From the NCBI GenBank assembly GCA_029204225.1, contig CM055113.1, forward strand, positions 29,276,303 through 29,340,302: a DNA stretch of 64,000 nucleotides. Reading direction: 5' to 3'. Below are positions 1-12,225 of this stretch, in pieces (positions within the stretch are counted from its first letter, which is position 1; each line of letters starts with the position of its first letter). Source of the stretch: Diphasiastrum complanatum (lineage: Eukaryota; Streptophyta; Lycopodiopsida; Lycopodiales; Lycopodiaceae). Below the pieces are notes generated by a model. The model made no database searches. It was not told the origin of the DNA and was given only the letters and a program-made list of their open reading frames with translations. The position numbers and the translations under genes were made by a program.

Positions 1-789
1 TAGGAGTAGGCCACTCATCACTTTGAAAACTAGGCAATGGAATTGCTTCGAGCTTGCCAAAACCTCCATCTGTTTGTGGCATATATAAAGATTCATAAAA
101 ATAGATACCACAATCTGCAAGCTCCTTTGGACTTCTTCCTCTGTATTGTAGCTTTCCAACATTAGAGTGAATCACGTCTAATATTCTTGCAACTGATTGT
201 GCAGGCCCCCATTCACTTATGCATGATGGATATAAATCTGAAAGAGAAAAACAATGTTGAAGCATTTAAATCATAATCTGAAGAGCATCAATAAAGAAAA
301 TCACCTATGATTGTTGTAGAGTGCATATGTTTTGATATACTTACAATTACATTTTTGATGATCATGAGGATTGATATCATGTACTTTGATTCCTGAATGC
401 ATATATACATGTTGTACTAAGTCTGATATAGATTGACCTCCCGGGGTAGTCTTAAACTCCAAGAGTTTTGCTTTCCAATAAGATTTGTAAGTCATTTTTG
501 CTCTTTTATTTTGTCGAAAATTGCCCTTTGATGATGGATGCAGCAATACCAATGAGTTCTTTGGATATTTTGTTGGCTTCCAGTTATCAGCTTCATCTTT
601 CTCATTGTAAAGAATCACAGACTCGATTATAGATCTGGGTCTCCTTGCCATTGCTATTTTCAGAGCTTGGGCGCCAAACATCTCTCTGATATGATGCTTA
701 ATTTCAATTTTTCGTATCACATTTAATCTAATGTGAATGCCAACATAGTCACAGTTACTACGTATACCATATTTTATGTAACTGTACAT
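1..789 (-). CDS. Unrecognised spliced gene, 5' two exons, cut by the window edge
   Basis: I do not recognise the product. Exon 1 runs 789 to 345 from an ATG; a strong donor (AATT|GTAAGT) and an acceptor (TTTCAG|AT) bound a 107-bp intron (238-344), and exon 2 (237 to 1) continues off the edge. The phase matches: a T at the end of exon 1 plus AT at the start of exon 2 make one Tyr codon, and both sides stay open, giving about 227 residues with no stop. The N-terminal half is basic (RKIEIKHH, MARRPRS, KRAKMTYKSYWK); exon 2 is acidic to neutral, with GRSPKELADCGIYFYES. No zinc knuckle, retroviral catalytic motif or membrane segment is seen. The intact splice structure argues for a real gene, but it could be the captured or domesticated gene of a mobile element. 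Confidence 0.55.
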
Positions 790-793
790 ACTG

Positions 794-905
794 TATTTTT
801 ATAACTGTAACTAGTATAGTTAGAAAATTTCATTATACTAACCAGCATAGTCAAGTAAATTTAACTTAAGGTAGTGACGTCAGGAAGATTAGCACGTGTC
901 GGGTA
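794..905 (-). promoter_or_regulatory. Candidate promoter elements upstream of the left-edge gene
   Basis: Directly upstream of the ATG at 789 are a palindromic TGACGTCA (875-882, bZIP/CRE-type) and a G-box core CACGTG (893-898). A TATA-like TATAAAAATA (794-803, minus strand) is so close to the ATG that it may not be used with it, or the true start may lie further in. These are motif matches only. Confidence 0.3.
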
Positions 906-1071
906 GGAAGAAGAAACCAATGGGTTACATTTATGCTGCCCGAACACAAATTTCAAAGTTTTCTATATTGCATTTTTATTTTTTAGTTAATTTGAACTAC
1001 ATTACGTAGATTTCAAATCTGTGCATTTTGATTGGGCCTGGTGACGGTCGAAACTAAAGAAAAAAAAAAGT

Positions 1072-1111
1072 ATGTTTACAAAGGGTCTTTTTGATATTGA
1101 GAACTCCTCTA
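1072..1111. repeat. Lone end of the 330-bp MITE family
   Basis: The stretch TTTACAAAGGGTCTTTTT followed by GAGAACTCCTCTAA matches the right terminal inverted repeat of the complete MITE at 11,730-12,059. No matching left end lies within about 400 bp to the left, so this is a truncated copy or a recombinant scrap. It ends in CTCCTC|TA exactly as the full copy does. Confidence 0.6.
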
Positions 1112-1860
1112 ATGAGAGGCAATCCTCATTCCAAATTACCCACACATTGCCAATGGTATGGGGCACATTTAAAATACCTATGATCCATTTGGTTGCAAAA
1201 TAAATAGACATCCTCTGGAACATCCTAACAATAGTGTATTGGCCTAGAAATGACCGTTGCTGCATTTGTTGCCCCTGTTGATACAACAATGGCCGACGTG
1301 ACTGTTGTAATTGTGGTTGTGATTGCTGCTGCTACTGCATCTGTATTGCGAATGCTCCTGTAGTGTGTGCATCCTGTAAAATTTTACAATCATTAGTCTA
1401 GTGATTATACATATTACAAATGACAATATCGTGGCCATTTGGACATTCATATTTAAAATAATGTCCTTCCTGATTACAATTTTTGCAAAATTGTATTCCT
1501 CTTGTTGAAACTCTGTAGTGACCCCTTCAACATTCCGAACGGGTGTTTTTTCCCTGTCTTTATCCTTACTTAATGCTTCCTAGTTTTTTTTCAACATTTT
1601 CAGAAGATGAAGAGTCGGATCTTGAGTCGCTAGAAATGGACAAGTCAAAATCAATATAAGAATCAAAATTCGGCACATCACTTCGTTTGTGATGTTTGCG
1701 ATGCTTATGATGTTTCTTCCTCATTTCCTCCTCCTCTAATTGTCGAGATGCCTCAACAATGCATTCTAATCCTTGTCTGTGGAAGGATGTAGTTCCCCTC
1801 CTCAACACTTTATGCAGCCCATGTCAAAAATATTTGACATGTTTAGCATCTGTCAACGGT
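1112..1860 (-). pseudogene. Remnant of a Gag-like, zinc-knuckle gene
   Basis: Read on the minus strand, broken frames give a His/Lys-rich patch (KKHHKHRKHHKR), a Ser/Asp-rich patch (SISSDSRSDSSSSE), a near-canonical zinc knuckle (FCKNCNQEGHYFKYEC, one residue too many before the last Cys) and a Gln-rich tail. This order of basic region, acidic region and CCHC knuckle is typical of LTR-retroelement Gag proteins, but I cannot assign a family and no pol follows. Several stops and frameshifts show it is dead. The MITE end at 1,072-1,111 abuts its 3' side. 1,861-2,303 holds no gene I can support. Confidence 0.35.
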
Positions 1861-2303
1861 TCTTGAAGTCGCTTCTCTACTACTTTGAACTGCTAAATTT
1901 ACGCTCGTACATCCTCCCTTTCACATTTCATGACTTCAATTCCACCTGAAATATCCTTGCTTCGACTAAAACCATCCTATTTATACACAATTTATTCCTC
2001 CATGATCAACTTCCGCAAAACCCACACGGACCACAACTATTTCGTTTGCGGTCACCTTGCAATCGATTAAACTTTTGTCGCTACCAATTTGAGAGTGACT
2101 CTTGGACTATCATACTAACAAACCTTGAAAATAACTTTTCTTCTTTGGTTTTTTATGTTATTTGGATTTGCTAATTGTTCGGATTGAATATTGTTATACT
2201 TTTTATGAGAGGAAAGAGAGAGAGAAAAATAAACTTGATGTTGTGGTGGATTAGGATTAGATGTTGAATCATAAGCATGTGTATGAATTTGAATTAGGCT
2301 ATT

Positions 2304-2912
2304 TTGAATTCACACGTGTGGGATGCCCTACACATGTACTTTTGATCTCCTAAGCCCAACAATACCATAAAGATCAAACTAGCATTGATTGACAATAGGA
2401 AAGCTGATCATACAAGAAATATTATTGTGTTACAAGCAAGATCTGTCAACAAAACATGAAAATAAGTACAATAAATGCCTCAACTTGGCTAGAGAGAGAA
2501 TATGAAAGTACAAACTCGAGTAGAGAGAGGGCACAAAGAGCTTAGTCTCCAAATCTGCATTACACACAAAAATCATCATCTTCTCAATGAGAGTACATCA
2601 CATATATATAGATCCATGGACTCTCCTCCTACTTTGAGTCGAATTGGAGTTATGAATCCACCTCTCAAGATATCTAGACTTATTCAAGCCACCTCAATAT
2701 GTCTAATTGTGCCACCTAGTATTTTCATGCATTAAATGTGGCATGCAAAGTACAAATGACAATTCCTATGGCAGCTCGAGTTTCTACTTCTACCTACCTT
2801 GAATATTTTATTCTAAGATGGGTCTTTACTAAGCCAAAAGAGCTCAATTCATCTTTGGCATTTTTAGGACCCCTACTTACAACATTAGGTAGATTTTTCC
2901 AACATTTTGACA
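2304..2912 (-). repeat. 3' LTR of copia element A (outer boundary approximate)
   Basis: The inner boundary is clear: a polypurine tract (AGGAGGAG, 2,913-2,920 on the minus strand) followed by TGTCAAAATG starting at 2,912. The outer end is placed by similarity to the PBS-adjacent end of element F's LTR near 46,338 (both carry a CACACG(T/C)GTGG block followed by a short stretch and ACATGTAC). No clean terminal CA or target-site duplication could be fixed at 2,304. Confidence 0.5.
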
Positions 2913-2922
2913 CTCCTCCTAA

Positions 2923-5310
2923 AAAAGTTTGGAAGAGCTTGGGCCGATATGTTATCACACTTGATCAAGGGAAGATCATCGTCTTTGATGCACTTTAGCT
3001 CCATGATTAACCTCTTGATCCAAAGCACCTCTTTAGTTGTTGTAGTGAGTGCTTTGTACTCGGCCTCACAAGAAGATAGAGATATGGTATCTTGCTTCTT
3101 TGAAAGCCAAGACACAAGATTGCCACCAAGAAAGATAGTATATGCATTAATGGACTTTTGATCAATTTTATCACTTGCAAAATCGGAATCCGAATGGCCA
3201 ACAATGGTTAGATCTTCATTCTTGTACAATAAACCATAATCTTGAGTAGAAGATACATATCTTAGAACTCTCTTGGCCATCTTCTAATGTTGGATCTTAG
3301 GATTTTGCATAAATTGACTCAATTTGTGCACACAATAGCTCAAATTGGGTCTAGTGATAGTAAGCCAAATTAAGGAGCCTATAAGACTCCTATAAAGTGT
3401 GATGTCCTCGAAAGATCTTTCATCACCTTTAATAGGGTCTTTTACATGTTGCTCCATGGGAGTATCTATGCCTTTACAATTTTGCATATTGAATTTTCTC
3501 AACATAGAAAAGACATATCTAGATTGACAAATAAAAGCATACTCTTCATGAAAATCAATCTCAAGGCCTAAAATGTAATGGATCTCTCCTAGATCTTGCA
3601 TTTTAAATTCTCCTCCTAATGCATCCTTAGTTTCTTGAACTAGCATCAAACAACTTCCACTAAGAATAATGTCACCTACATAGATTAGAAGAATGACAAT
3701 ATTACTACCATCAAACTTTAAGTACATAGAAGGATCATAGTCACTAAGCTCAAATCCTAATGAAAGTAGAAAGTTGTTGAGTCTTGAATACCATGATCTA
3801 GGTGCTTGCTTCAAGCCATAAAGACTTCTAAATAGCAAACACACCTTAGATTTATCCTTGATGAATCCTTGAGGTTGTTCCATGTATATGTCCTCCTCAA
3901 GATAACCATTCAAAAAAGCGTTGGAGACATCAAGTTGATATAATTTTCACTTAAAAAATAAGGCAAGAGAGATTCTGATTCTTATTGTCACCATCTTTGC
4001 TGTAGGAGCAAAGGTTTCTTCATAGTCAAGGCCATGTATTTGTGCAAAGCCTTTAGCACATAATCCTTGGTATTGAGGGCTTCTTGGACATCTTTGGGCT
4101 CCTCATGAGAAACAAAATAAGCATAAGTGGAATCCAGATCCACTTGTTTTTCTTTTTCATCATGAGTGAGCCTCTTAGGCTCGGATCTCTCCCTCATGGA
4201 TCTTCTAGGAGTGAAAATTCGAGGACTTTCATCTTCAAATCTCGACCCCTCCATATGTTGATTGTCTTCAATAACAAAGGTGTTAGATTTTGAGGTTGCT
4301 TGATCTCGGTCCCTCCAAGATTGGACTTTTCTTCTTCATGAAAAACTACTCTCTACTTTCAATTACTTTAGAAGTAGAGAGCATGTAGATTCGATAGGCT
4401 TTCTTGTTGGATGAATATCCAACCATTACTCCTTTGCTTGCACTGTTTCCAAGGGAATATGGACAAAGCATATGCATCCAAATATTCTAAGGTGATCAAC
4501 CTTAGGTTTCTTTAAATAAAGTGCTTCATATGGTGACTTTCCTCCAAGTGCAACATGAGGGAGTCGATTGCAAAGATAGTTTGAACAATTGATGGCCTCA
4601 CCCCAAAAGTCTTTTGGCAAGGATGCCTCAATTCTAATGGTTTTGGCACATTCACACAAGGTTCTATTCTTTCTTTCAGCCACCCCATTTTGAGATGGTG
4701 TATATGCACAAGAAAACTCCCTTTTAATGCCTTCAAGCTCACAATAATCATGAAATTTATTGGAAGTGTACTCACCACCTCCATCACTTCTAAGAATCTT
4801 GATCTTGTATGAAAATTGCTTTTCAACTAGAGCTTTGAACTTTAGAAAATAGTCAAACACCATAGACTTTGAAGCTAGAAGATATAACCAAGTAAAGTAG
4901 CACCACCCTTGCTCTTTGAAGATGAGAAGTGCACATCCGAGTGTATGAGCTCCAATGGATGTGTAGTCTTAATAGATGACTTTGAAAAAGGCTTCTTATG
5001 AGATTTAGATATGGCACAAGCCTCACATGTCTTGAAATTCTTGGAGATAAGATTAGGCAAGCCAATAGCTTTGGCTTTCTTGACCATGGACACCATAGAA
5101 CTATAGTTAGGATGCCCCAACCTTCTATGCCAAAGTTTCTCCAAAGAAATATGAGAAGCAAAAGCACCATCACAAGAGTTAGCATACTCTTTGGGATCAA
5201 GCTTGTAGATTCCACCATATCTAGACCCAAATGCAAGGATCTCATCATGCTTCTTGATTGTACATGTATCAACATTGAAATTCACATCTAGTCCACTATC
5301 AAACATGCCC
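2923..5310 (-). pseudogene. Ty1/copia element A: 5'-truncated, decayed pol
   Basis: Reading right to left: pre-integrase (LWHRRLGHPN) and the integrase N-terminus (IHSDVHF) at 4,875-5,306; integrase core with LRSDGGGEY and NGVAERKNR at 4,426-4,863; a linker at 3,988-4,254; reverse transcriptase at 3,284-3,913, with LYGLKQAPRSWYSRL and the active site changed to YVGD (normally YVDD); RNase H at 2,923-3,280, ending prematurely after SAQALPN by a deletion. Gag and protease are absent; homology stops near 5,306, where unrelated sequence begins. At least four frame breaks separate the pieces. The protein is clearly of the same family as element F at 41.8-45.7 kb. Confidence 0.85.
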
Positions 5311-5430
5311 GGGTGCTTGAGAAAAAAATCGAAAAAAAATGTGTCTGTCTAAAATTATGAAGCCTAGTGTCTTCAAGTGTGGCATTTGGAAAGTAGATGC
5401 ATAATAAAACCACATTTGTAGTTTGATTTA

Positions 5431-6083
5431 TGTGAAGGATTTTATATCATTCAAGATCCAATCCATGTCCCTGATCTTTGGTTACAATAAGGAACAAACC
5501 AACAATCCTGCCAATGTAGAAAAATCAGCATCTACATACAAAATGAGATGCAAACTCTAAGAGATACTGATCAAACATGAAAAAAAATATAAAATATGTT
5601 TTCTGTCCATACAATTATAGTACCCTATTGTATTTCACACGTGTGGAACTGAAAATAGCAAAATATGAGCATTCTACACACAAGATTGCAAGATATCACC
5701 AAGATAGTGCACCAATGAGTAGTAGAACCCAAAGAGAACCATGTATAATGATAAAATGAGAGAGAGAAGAGAGAAGATATGTCTCTCCACGAGTTATATC
5801 ATTTTATAGAGTGTCCAAACACTATTTGGCCACTTGGCTTTCCCTCCAAAATGTAAACCCTAGTATTTTTGGGTCTAGATTCAATGTACCCAAAGTTCAA
5901 ATTTGAATCTCTCTCAAACTCGACTACCATCTTTCCCACACTTTCAAAAAGTGTTTATTGAATGTATTTAAACTAATATAACTTCAAAAAGTTTATCTCT
6001 AAGTCTAAAATGAGTTTTGGCCTCTTATTGACAATTTACCAAAATATGACTAAACTAGACTAAACTAGTTGAAATCTCTCACA
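5431..6083 (-). repeat. 3' LTR of copia element B
   Basis: The LTR starts TGTGAGAG at 6,083, just after a purine tract (GAGGAGGGAG), and ends CA at 5,431 on the minus strand. It is the partner of the plus-strand LTR at 61,272-61,926: similar along its whole length, with scattered substitutions, so older than D's LTR pair. The base run immediately outside it, read on the minus strand, is TAAAT, identical to the five bases outside the LTR at 61,272. That marks the two as ends of one insertion. Confidence 0.85.
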
Positions 6084-9000
6084 CTCCCTCCTCAACTAGT
6101 TTTGGCATAGTTTTGACAATAGAACTTTGATCCAACTTTAGAATGATCTCCATCCTAAGTATAGATCTCCTTTCTTAGGTTCTAAAGTATCTTTCATAAT
6201 TGATATAGAGAATAGTGTCCAAATTGGATGCTTCACTATTTCTTACATCAATTTTACACATCAAGATATACCTAGAACATAAAGAACCAAATAGAATGTA
6301 AATGAAATGATTCCTCCATGCTTCAAACTTTGAACTCTCTAGAAAATTACAGCAACCAAACAATAAATATGAGTGATGACCATTTGCTTGCTTGTCTCCT
6401 CCAACTTTGTCCTTTCTTGATATGTCTCCACCATAAAACTCCATGAATGAGCCTCCATCTCCATCTTGCCACAAGATATCATCAACACTTGATGACTTGG
6501 CCATGAATGAATGACATAATGAACCTCCATTATCTTCATTTCCATCAGCAAAACCAGCCAAGAATGCAGGTACAACTCCAACAATAAGATATCGCAAGAC
6601 AATATAGCTAGTTTGTCCATATCTTGACAATTTGCACACATCCACATGAAACAGCTCAAACATGAGATAAAGTAAATAAAGTAAACTTGAACAACACTTC
6701 CTTGCTGCTCCTTTGACCTTACTTGAGTCTTCATACACCTGCAAAAACATATCCATAACATCTTTGCCAAATAACCTTTTTTTGATGCTCTTGACTAGCT
6801 CCAAATTGCCACCTTTCCTTTTGTGTTGTTGAACCCCTTTGAGACCAACCTCTTGATCTTCAACTTGACCATCAAAGTCATTGAACAAACTTTGTTTTCC
6901 AGATCCATTACTTGCTTTTCCAGTATGAAAACCATGAGAACCAATATCCACTTGCATAGCATCATCTACACAAGAAAATTCTCCAAAACATGTGAGTAAA
7001 GCAAAGTGAGTCGCTTCCACTTGCTTACCTTTCTCTTGATCATCAAAGATATCAAAGATATGAATATCTTCAAAACTGAACCTCTAAAAATACTCCCTCT
7101 CAAACATATGATCTAGATCCACTAAGATCTCATCAATGCTTGATCTCAAATTTCCACAAAAGGTTGGTGAAAACAATGTCACCAATGTCACCATCATAAA
7201 TCAAAAGATAGATTCCAAACTTTCCATCCAACATGAAGTAGAGTAGGTGAATATGAGTATCAAACCTAATCAATCCAGCTTTCTTGAGTCCATAACAAAC
7301 CTCAATAAGATCACCAACGAGATCTCCCTTGCCTGGAAGATTGCCTCTCGATTTGCTCCATGTAGTCTTCTCCAACCAACCTTTTGCCATCTTGATCATG
7401 AGTGATCAATTCATAATCATAGAATCCTTTGAGTTGATGAAGAGATGTGAGATCCATGCCTTGGATCTTTCCAAGAACCAATCTTCCATTGCTCTTTCCT
7501 TCATAAGACTCCCTCTTAATGACTGCATCATAAGAAGTAGAAACCTCAAAAACATTAGAAGCCATGAAAAAAATCATTAGTACCTTCAACATAAGGATGA
7601 TTGAAGTACTCTCTTTTTTCAAACAAGAACTTCTACTCAATGATTTAGGTAATGACTCATATGATAATGATTCTTCCTCACTATCATTCACAATCAAAAT
7701 ACATCCTACTTTGAACTCTTCACATACTTCTCTTCTTGACTTGTGACTATCTCCCCCACCAAGTCTCTTGATAGAACCATTTGATCTACTCTCTTTGTGA
7801 AGACATGTGACTCCACTTGCTGCAAAAATGACTTTCTTGGACTCATCACAAAAGAATGTAGAAGAACCACCTCCTTCATAAATGCACCTAGCAACATCTT
7901 TTTCCATATGATCAAAGAAATCATTAACAACAATCTTTTTCAAGGAAGAACCTTCACCACCATTGATGAAGTTAGCTCTTTCCTTACCTTTTGCATGCTT
8001 GCACTTTCCATGAAGAACCATTGAAACACCATCATTATCCTCAAAACTAGCCAAGTTAGCGCAAAGATGAACATCTCCAAGAAGCATATTAGATCTTGAC
8101 CTAGATCTAGCATAAGAAGCTTTTTAGAATTTGCATAAGATCCACCAATCTTATTGATGCTAAAAGGTAACTTTGGAAAGTTGAGACCAATCTCCTTTTC
8201 CATTCCATCCTTTTTGTTAGCCATAACAAAAGCATCAAGCTTGAAAAGTCTACCTTGTTTATTGCCCCTAGCAACCAAGATTACTTCCTTTGTAATGAAA
8301 CAAGCATCACCACCAAACTTTACCATGTATCCTCTCTCTATCATTTGACCAACACTTAGCAAATTCTTTGAAAGTGAAGGAATGTAAAAAACACCATCAA
8401 GTCTTGCTTTCCTATTAGTAGAGAGACAAATAGGAATTGAACAAATACCTTCAATCACACACTCACCACCATCGGCCATGTAAATTGCTTTCTTGGCTCC
8501 ATCATGAGTGACCAAAGAAGTAAAGAACTCCTTGTGACTAGTCGTGTGAACTAGCTCCACTATCAATCCACCATGAATCTTTGTCACCTTCACTTGATAT
8601 TGGACTTGAAGAACACATCAAAAGAGAATCACCACCACCTAGATCCTCATCATTAGTAGTAAAGTTGATTTGCTTGCTACCTTCATCTCTTTGCGTCTTC
8701 AAACATTCATTTGCAAAATGCCCTTTGATTCCACAATAAAAGCATTCAACTTAGACTTATCTTTCTTTTTGCCAAAAGAGGAAGTCACACCTTGATCTTT
8801 TCCTTTAGACCATTTGCATTTGCCTTTGCCCTTGAACTTGCCTTTGATGGACATAGCCTCCTCTTCATATTGAGATGTCGATGTAGATCCACCTCCTCTT
8901 GATTGAAGCCTATACTCCTCATTCACCAAGATCTCTTGCAGATCCACAATACTTGGCAAAGTCTTTTGAATAGCAAAACTTTGAACAAGATTAGCATGAC

Positions 9001-9478
9001 CATCCAACAAGCCATTAAGTATAACTTGAACAAGTTCTACCTCCTTAATGCTTTCATCAATACATGCTAACTCATCATTGCACTGTTGAGTAGACTTGGA
9101 TTCATAAAGCTTCTTCAAAGCTTCCCAAAGATGATGTGCACTTACCAATATCCTTGAGAAGTTCATTGGTAACATTCATCTTAATCATGTGTAGAGCCTT
9201 CTTTGCTCTCTTGTCATACCTCACTTGATCTTGAGGTGCTTGAGGCCTCTCCTCCACACCTGCAACAATCTCCATCAACTCATTCATCTCTAATAAGGAC
9301 TCCATCCTCACCTTCCAAGTAGAATAGTTGATTGAGGTAAGCCTATCATTGCCTTCCAACATGAATTCACCACTTGTAGCCATGTTGCAATGACCTAATC
9401 TTCTTCTTTCAGCCTGTTCCAATGGACAAAGCACTCTCTTGGATGTCAACAAATGAACTCAAGAAGAAATCACAAAGA
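6084..9478 (-). pseudogene. Copia element B internal region: Gag, protease, scrambled pol
   Basis: The Gag start is the ATG at 9,383 (MATSGEF). Gag continues with a frameshift near 9,100-9,175 (NLVQSFAIQ), then a disrupted zinc knuckle around 8,700, protease/pre-integrase sequence around 7,950-8,640 (IPSLSKNLLSVGQM) and weak integrase traces. At 7,133-7,399 an RT remnant is visible: CYGLKKA for YGLKQA and LLIYDGDI for LLIYVDDI. Unexpectedly the segment that normally precedes RT (EKGKQV...HFALLT) lies downstream of it, near 6,950-7,065. The rest (6,175-6,900) is not alignable by eye to copia pol. The DDE core and YVDD are missing, so it cannot act alone. Upstream leader and 5' LTR are absent here and are found at 61,272-62,434. 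Confidence 0.75.
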
Positions 9479-12225
9479 TATGGAACATTTGTTGAGGAAG
9501 AATGTAAATCCGAAAGTGGATTTACAAGTGTCTACATCTCTTGCCCAATTTGCATCTGTGTAACCACTGAGTAAATTGAGTTTGTCATTGCCAACTGCTC
9601 CACAACAAATGCAAAAGTCCATAGTAGCTCGAAGATATCTCATGACTCTGATAAGAGCCTTCCAATGTGTTATACTAGGATTAGTCATAAACTGACTAAG
9701 AGAGCTGACTGCAAAAGCTATGTCTAGCCTAGTACAGATCATGGCGTACATAAGAGATCCTATAATAGAACGATAAGAATACTCACGCATCTGCTGCTTC
9801 TCATGAATTGTTTGGGGACACTGGTCCTTTGACAATTTGAGACCTGGTTCCATTGGTGAAAAAGCTAACTTGTAATTCATCAGATTATATCTGACTAACA
9901 TGTTGTAGATGTACCTCTATTGTGTAATGTAGACTAGCTTTTGGTTTTTGTCTCTGTGGATTTGTATACCAAGGCAGAAATGAGCTTCGTCCAGATCGGT
10001 CATGTCGAATTCTGAAGATAGCATTGTCTTGGCTTCTTTTATCGGATCAGTACTATTGTTGAAAAGCAATGTATCATCCACATATAAAATGATAAGGACA
10101 AAAGGCTGCTACACTACTTTGAAATAAACATTTGAATCTGAAGAGCTAGGTGTGTAGTCGTGATCAGTAATGAAAGTATTGACCCTTTGAAACCATGATC
10201 GAGCAGATTGCTTAAAGCCATAAAGTGTCTTATGGAGTTTATACACATGATTGTATTTACCCTCGATAATATAACCTTTGGGTTGCACCATGTAAATGTC
10301 TTCTTCGATAACTCCATTGAGATATGTTGTCTGTAAATCCATTTGATGTATTTCCAAATCTACTGTAGCGACAAATGATAGCAAAAGTCGAATAGGAGAA
10401 TGCTTGACTATTGGACTGAAGGTCTCAATGTAATCGACATTGTATACTTGAGAAAATCCTCTGGAAACAAGTCGTGCATTTCTCCTGTTGATGCTTCCAT
10501 CTGCATTGTACTTGACTTTGAAAATCCATTTGCAATCAACTATGTTTCTTCTAGCAGGTAATTCGACAATTGTCCATGTCTAATTTTTGATAAGAGATGA
10601 ATACTCTTTATCCATAGCTTCTTTCTAGAGATCTGAATCAGGCTGACTAAGTACCTCTTGGACAGTTGTCGATTCTTGAACAAGGTAGGCTGCAAACACG
10701 TCGATATACCTTTTGGGTGGTCTGCTAGTCCTTGATGATTTCCTAGGTAATACAAGAAGTTGATCATTTCCATCATACTATAGTTGTCGATCTGCAACAT
10801 CATCATGTTCTGATCCACATTGATTTGTTGTTCATCAAAAGTAGAAGAGCTTGGACCTTCAATGGGAATAGTCGACTAAGGAACTGGAAAGCTCAATGCG
10901 TCAGGAGAATGTGATAGGTCGGCTACATGGGAACTGCCCTTTCCTTTGAGGTCTTGAAACTGATCTTCGATGAAGATGACATCCCGGCTAGTGAATATCT
11001 TTGACTCGATGGGATCGAAAATTGTAGGCTTGATCTGAAGTAGTGTAGTTGATGAAACCACATTTGATACTCTGGAAGTCGAGCTTCTTTCTGAGATCAT
11101 GAGGAATCTACGCAAAAGCAGTACATCCAAAAACTTGTAAGTTTGATAAAGAAGGTCTGGTACCTGTCCAAACTTTGAATGGTGTTTTGTCTGAGAGACC
11201 TTTAGTAGGACATATGTTCTGAATATAGGTAGTTGTTGAAACAGCTTTAGCCTAGAAGTACTTTAAAAGTGTCGCATGTGATAACATGCACTTTGCCGAT
11301 TCAACTAAGATTCTGTTCTTTCTCTCAGCAAGACCATTTAACTGAGGTGAATAGGAAGTAATGTATTGTTGCTCAATGCCATTGTTAAGGCAATACTCCT
11401 TGAATTCGATGTAGATGTATTCTCCCCCATTATCTGACCTCAGTGCTTTGATTCGTTTGCCAGTTTGATTTTCAGCACGCTCTTTGAATCGTCTGAATTT
11501 GATGAAAGCCTCTAGTCTCTATTTAATGAAATAAATAGCTATTCTTCTGGAGAATTTGTCAATAAAAGTAATGAAATACTTTGCATCTGTATGAACAACA
11601 TCTAATAGATCTTTTGCTACATGCCTATGGTTTGATCTAAAAGGAATCCTAGTCTGCTTCCAAAAATACAGCTATGACAGACAGGGAGATCGACCATACC
11701 AGAAGGATAGTCGAGATCGAGAACCATTAGAGGAGTTTTGAGCTCCAAAAAGACCCTTTAAGAATTCGTGCAAGATGTAGTTTATATTATTAACATATTA
11801 TAACACTAATACTTTTGACTTGCCATATTCGTAGCTCAAAAGTATGTCATCTAGCATATCATTAGAAAGCCCTTGTCAAGCGCTTTCCAATGCACCAAAC
11901 TCCGCTAAATTTGGACTTACCACTAAAAAGTTATGCCATTTTTAGTGTGGAATCAAAATGTGGTCTCAAAAAGTTGATTGGTCCATGTGTAAGAAGAAAT
12001 TGAGAAAAAAATATAAAAAGAATCTTTACAAAGGGTCTTTTTTGGATTTAGAACTCCTCTAATGCATTGATTGTCTGGACATGTTCAAAACAGATGCATA
12101 ATTCAAGTGTCCTAAGCGATGATGCCAAAGTAATGCTTTATTGACTAGAACAGAGGTTTTCATGACTTGACTGAAGCATCGACAAAAGAAAAGCCTAACT
12201 TGTCGCAAGAGGATTTCCTCAGGTA
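9479..12225 (-). pseudogene. Copia element C: pre-integrase to RNase H, split at a breakpoint
   Basis: This is a second copia family, distinct from A, B, D, E and F. Right to left: pre-integrase (LLWHHRLGHLNYAS, about 12,070-12,180); the MITE at 11,730-12,059; integrase (11,100-11,730, with ALRSDNGGEY and LNGLAERKNR); linker; RT (9,950-10,550, with EIHQMDLQTTYLNG and LYVDDTLLF); RNase H up to FFLNKCSIS at 9,479. There are many stops and frameshifts. The coding sequence stops in mid RNase H; its continuation (WNSHKQSSIA...) is found in the plus orientation from 62,435. Gag, protease and 5' LTR are not present to the right of 12,225. Confidence 0.8.
11730..12059. mobile_element. 330-bp MITE inserted in element C
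   Basis: Terminal inverted repeats of about 35 bp: left end GAGGAGTTTTGAGCTCC then AAAAAGACCCTTT; right end, reverse-complemented, GAGGAGTTCTAAATCC then AAAAAAGACCCTTT. The element is flanked by TA on both sides (11,728-11,729 and 12,060-12,061), which fits a Tc1/mariner-type insertion, though a longer TSD cannot be excluded. It interrupts the integrase region of element C and carries no coding capacity. A lone end of the same family lies at 1,072-1,111. Confidence 0.75.
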
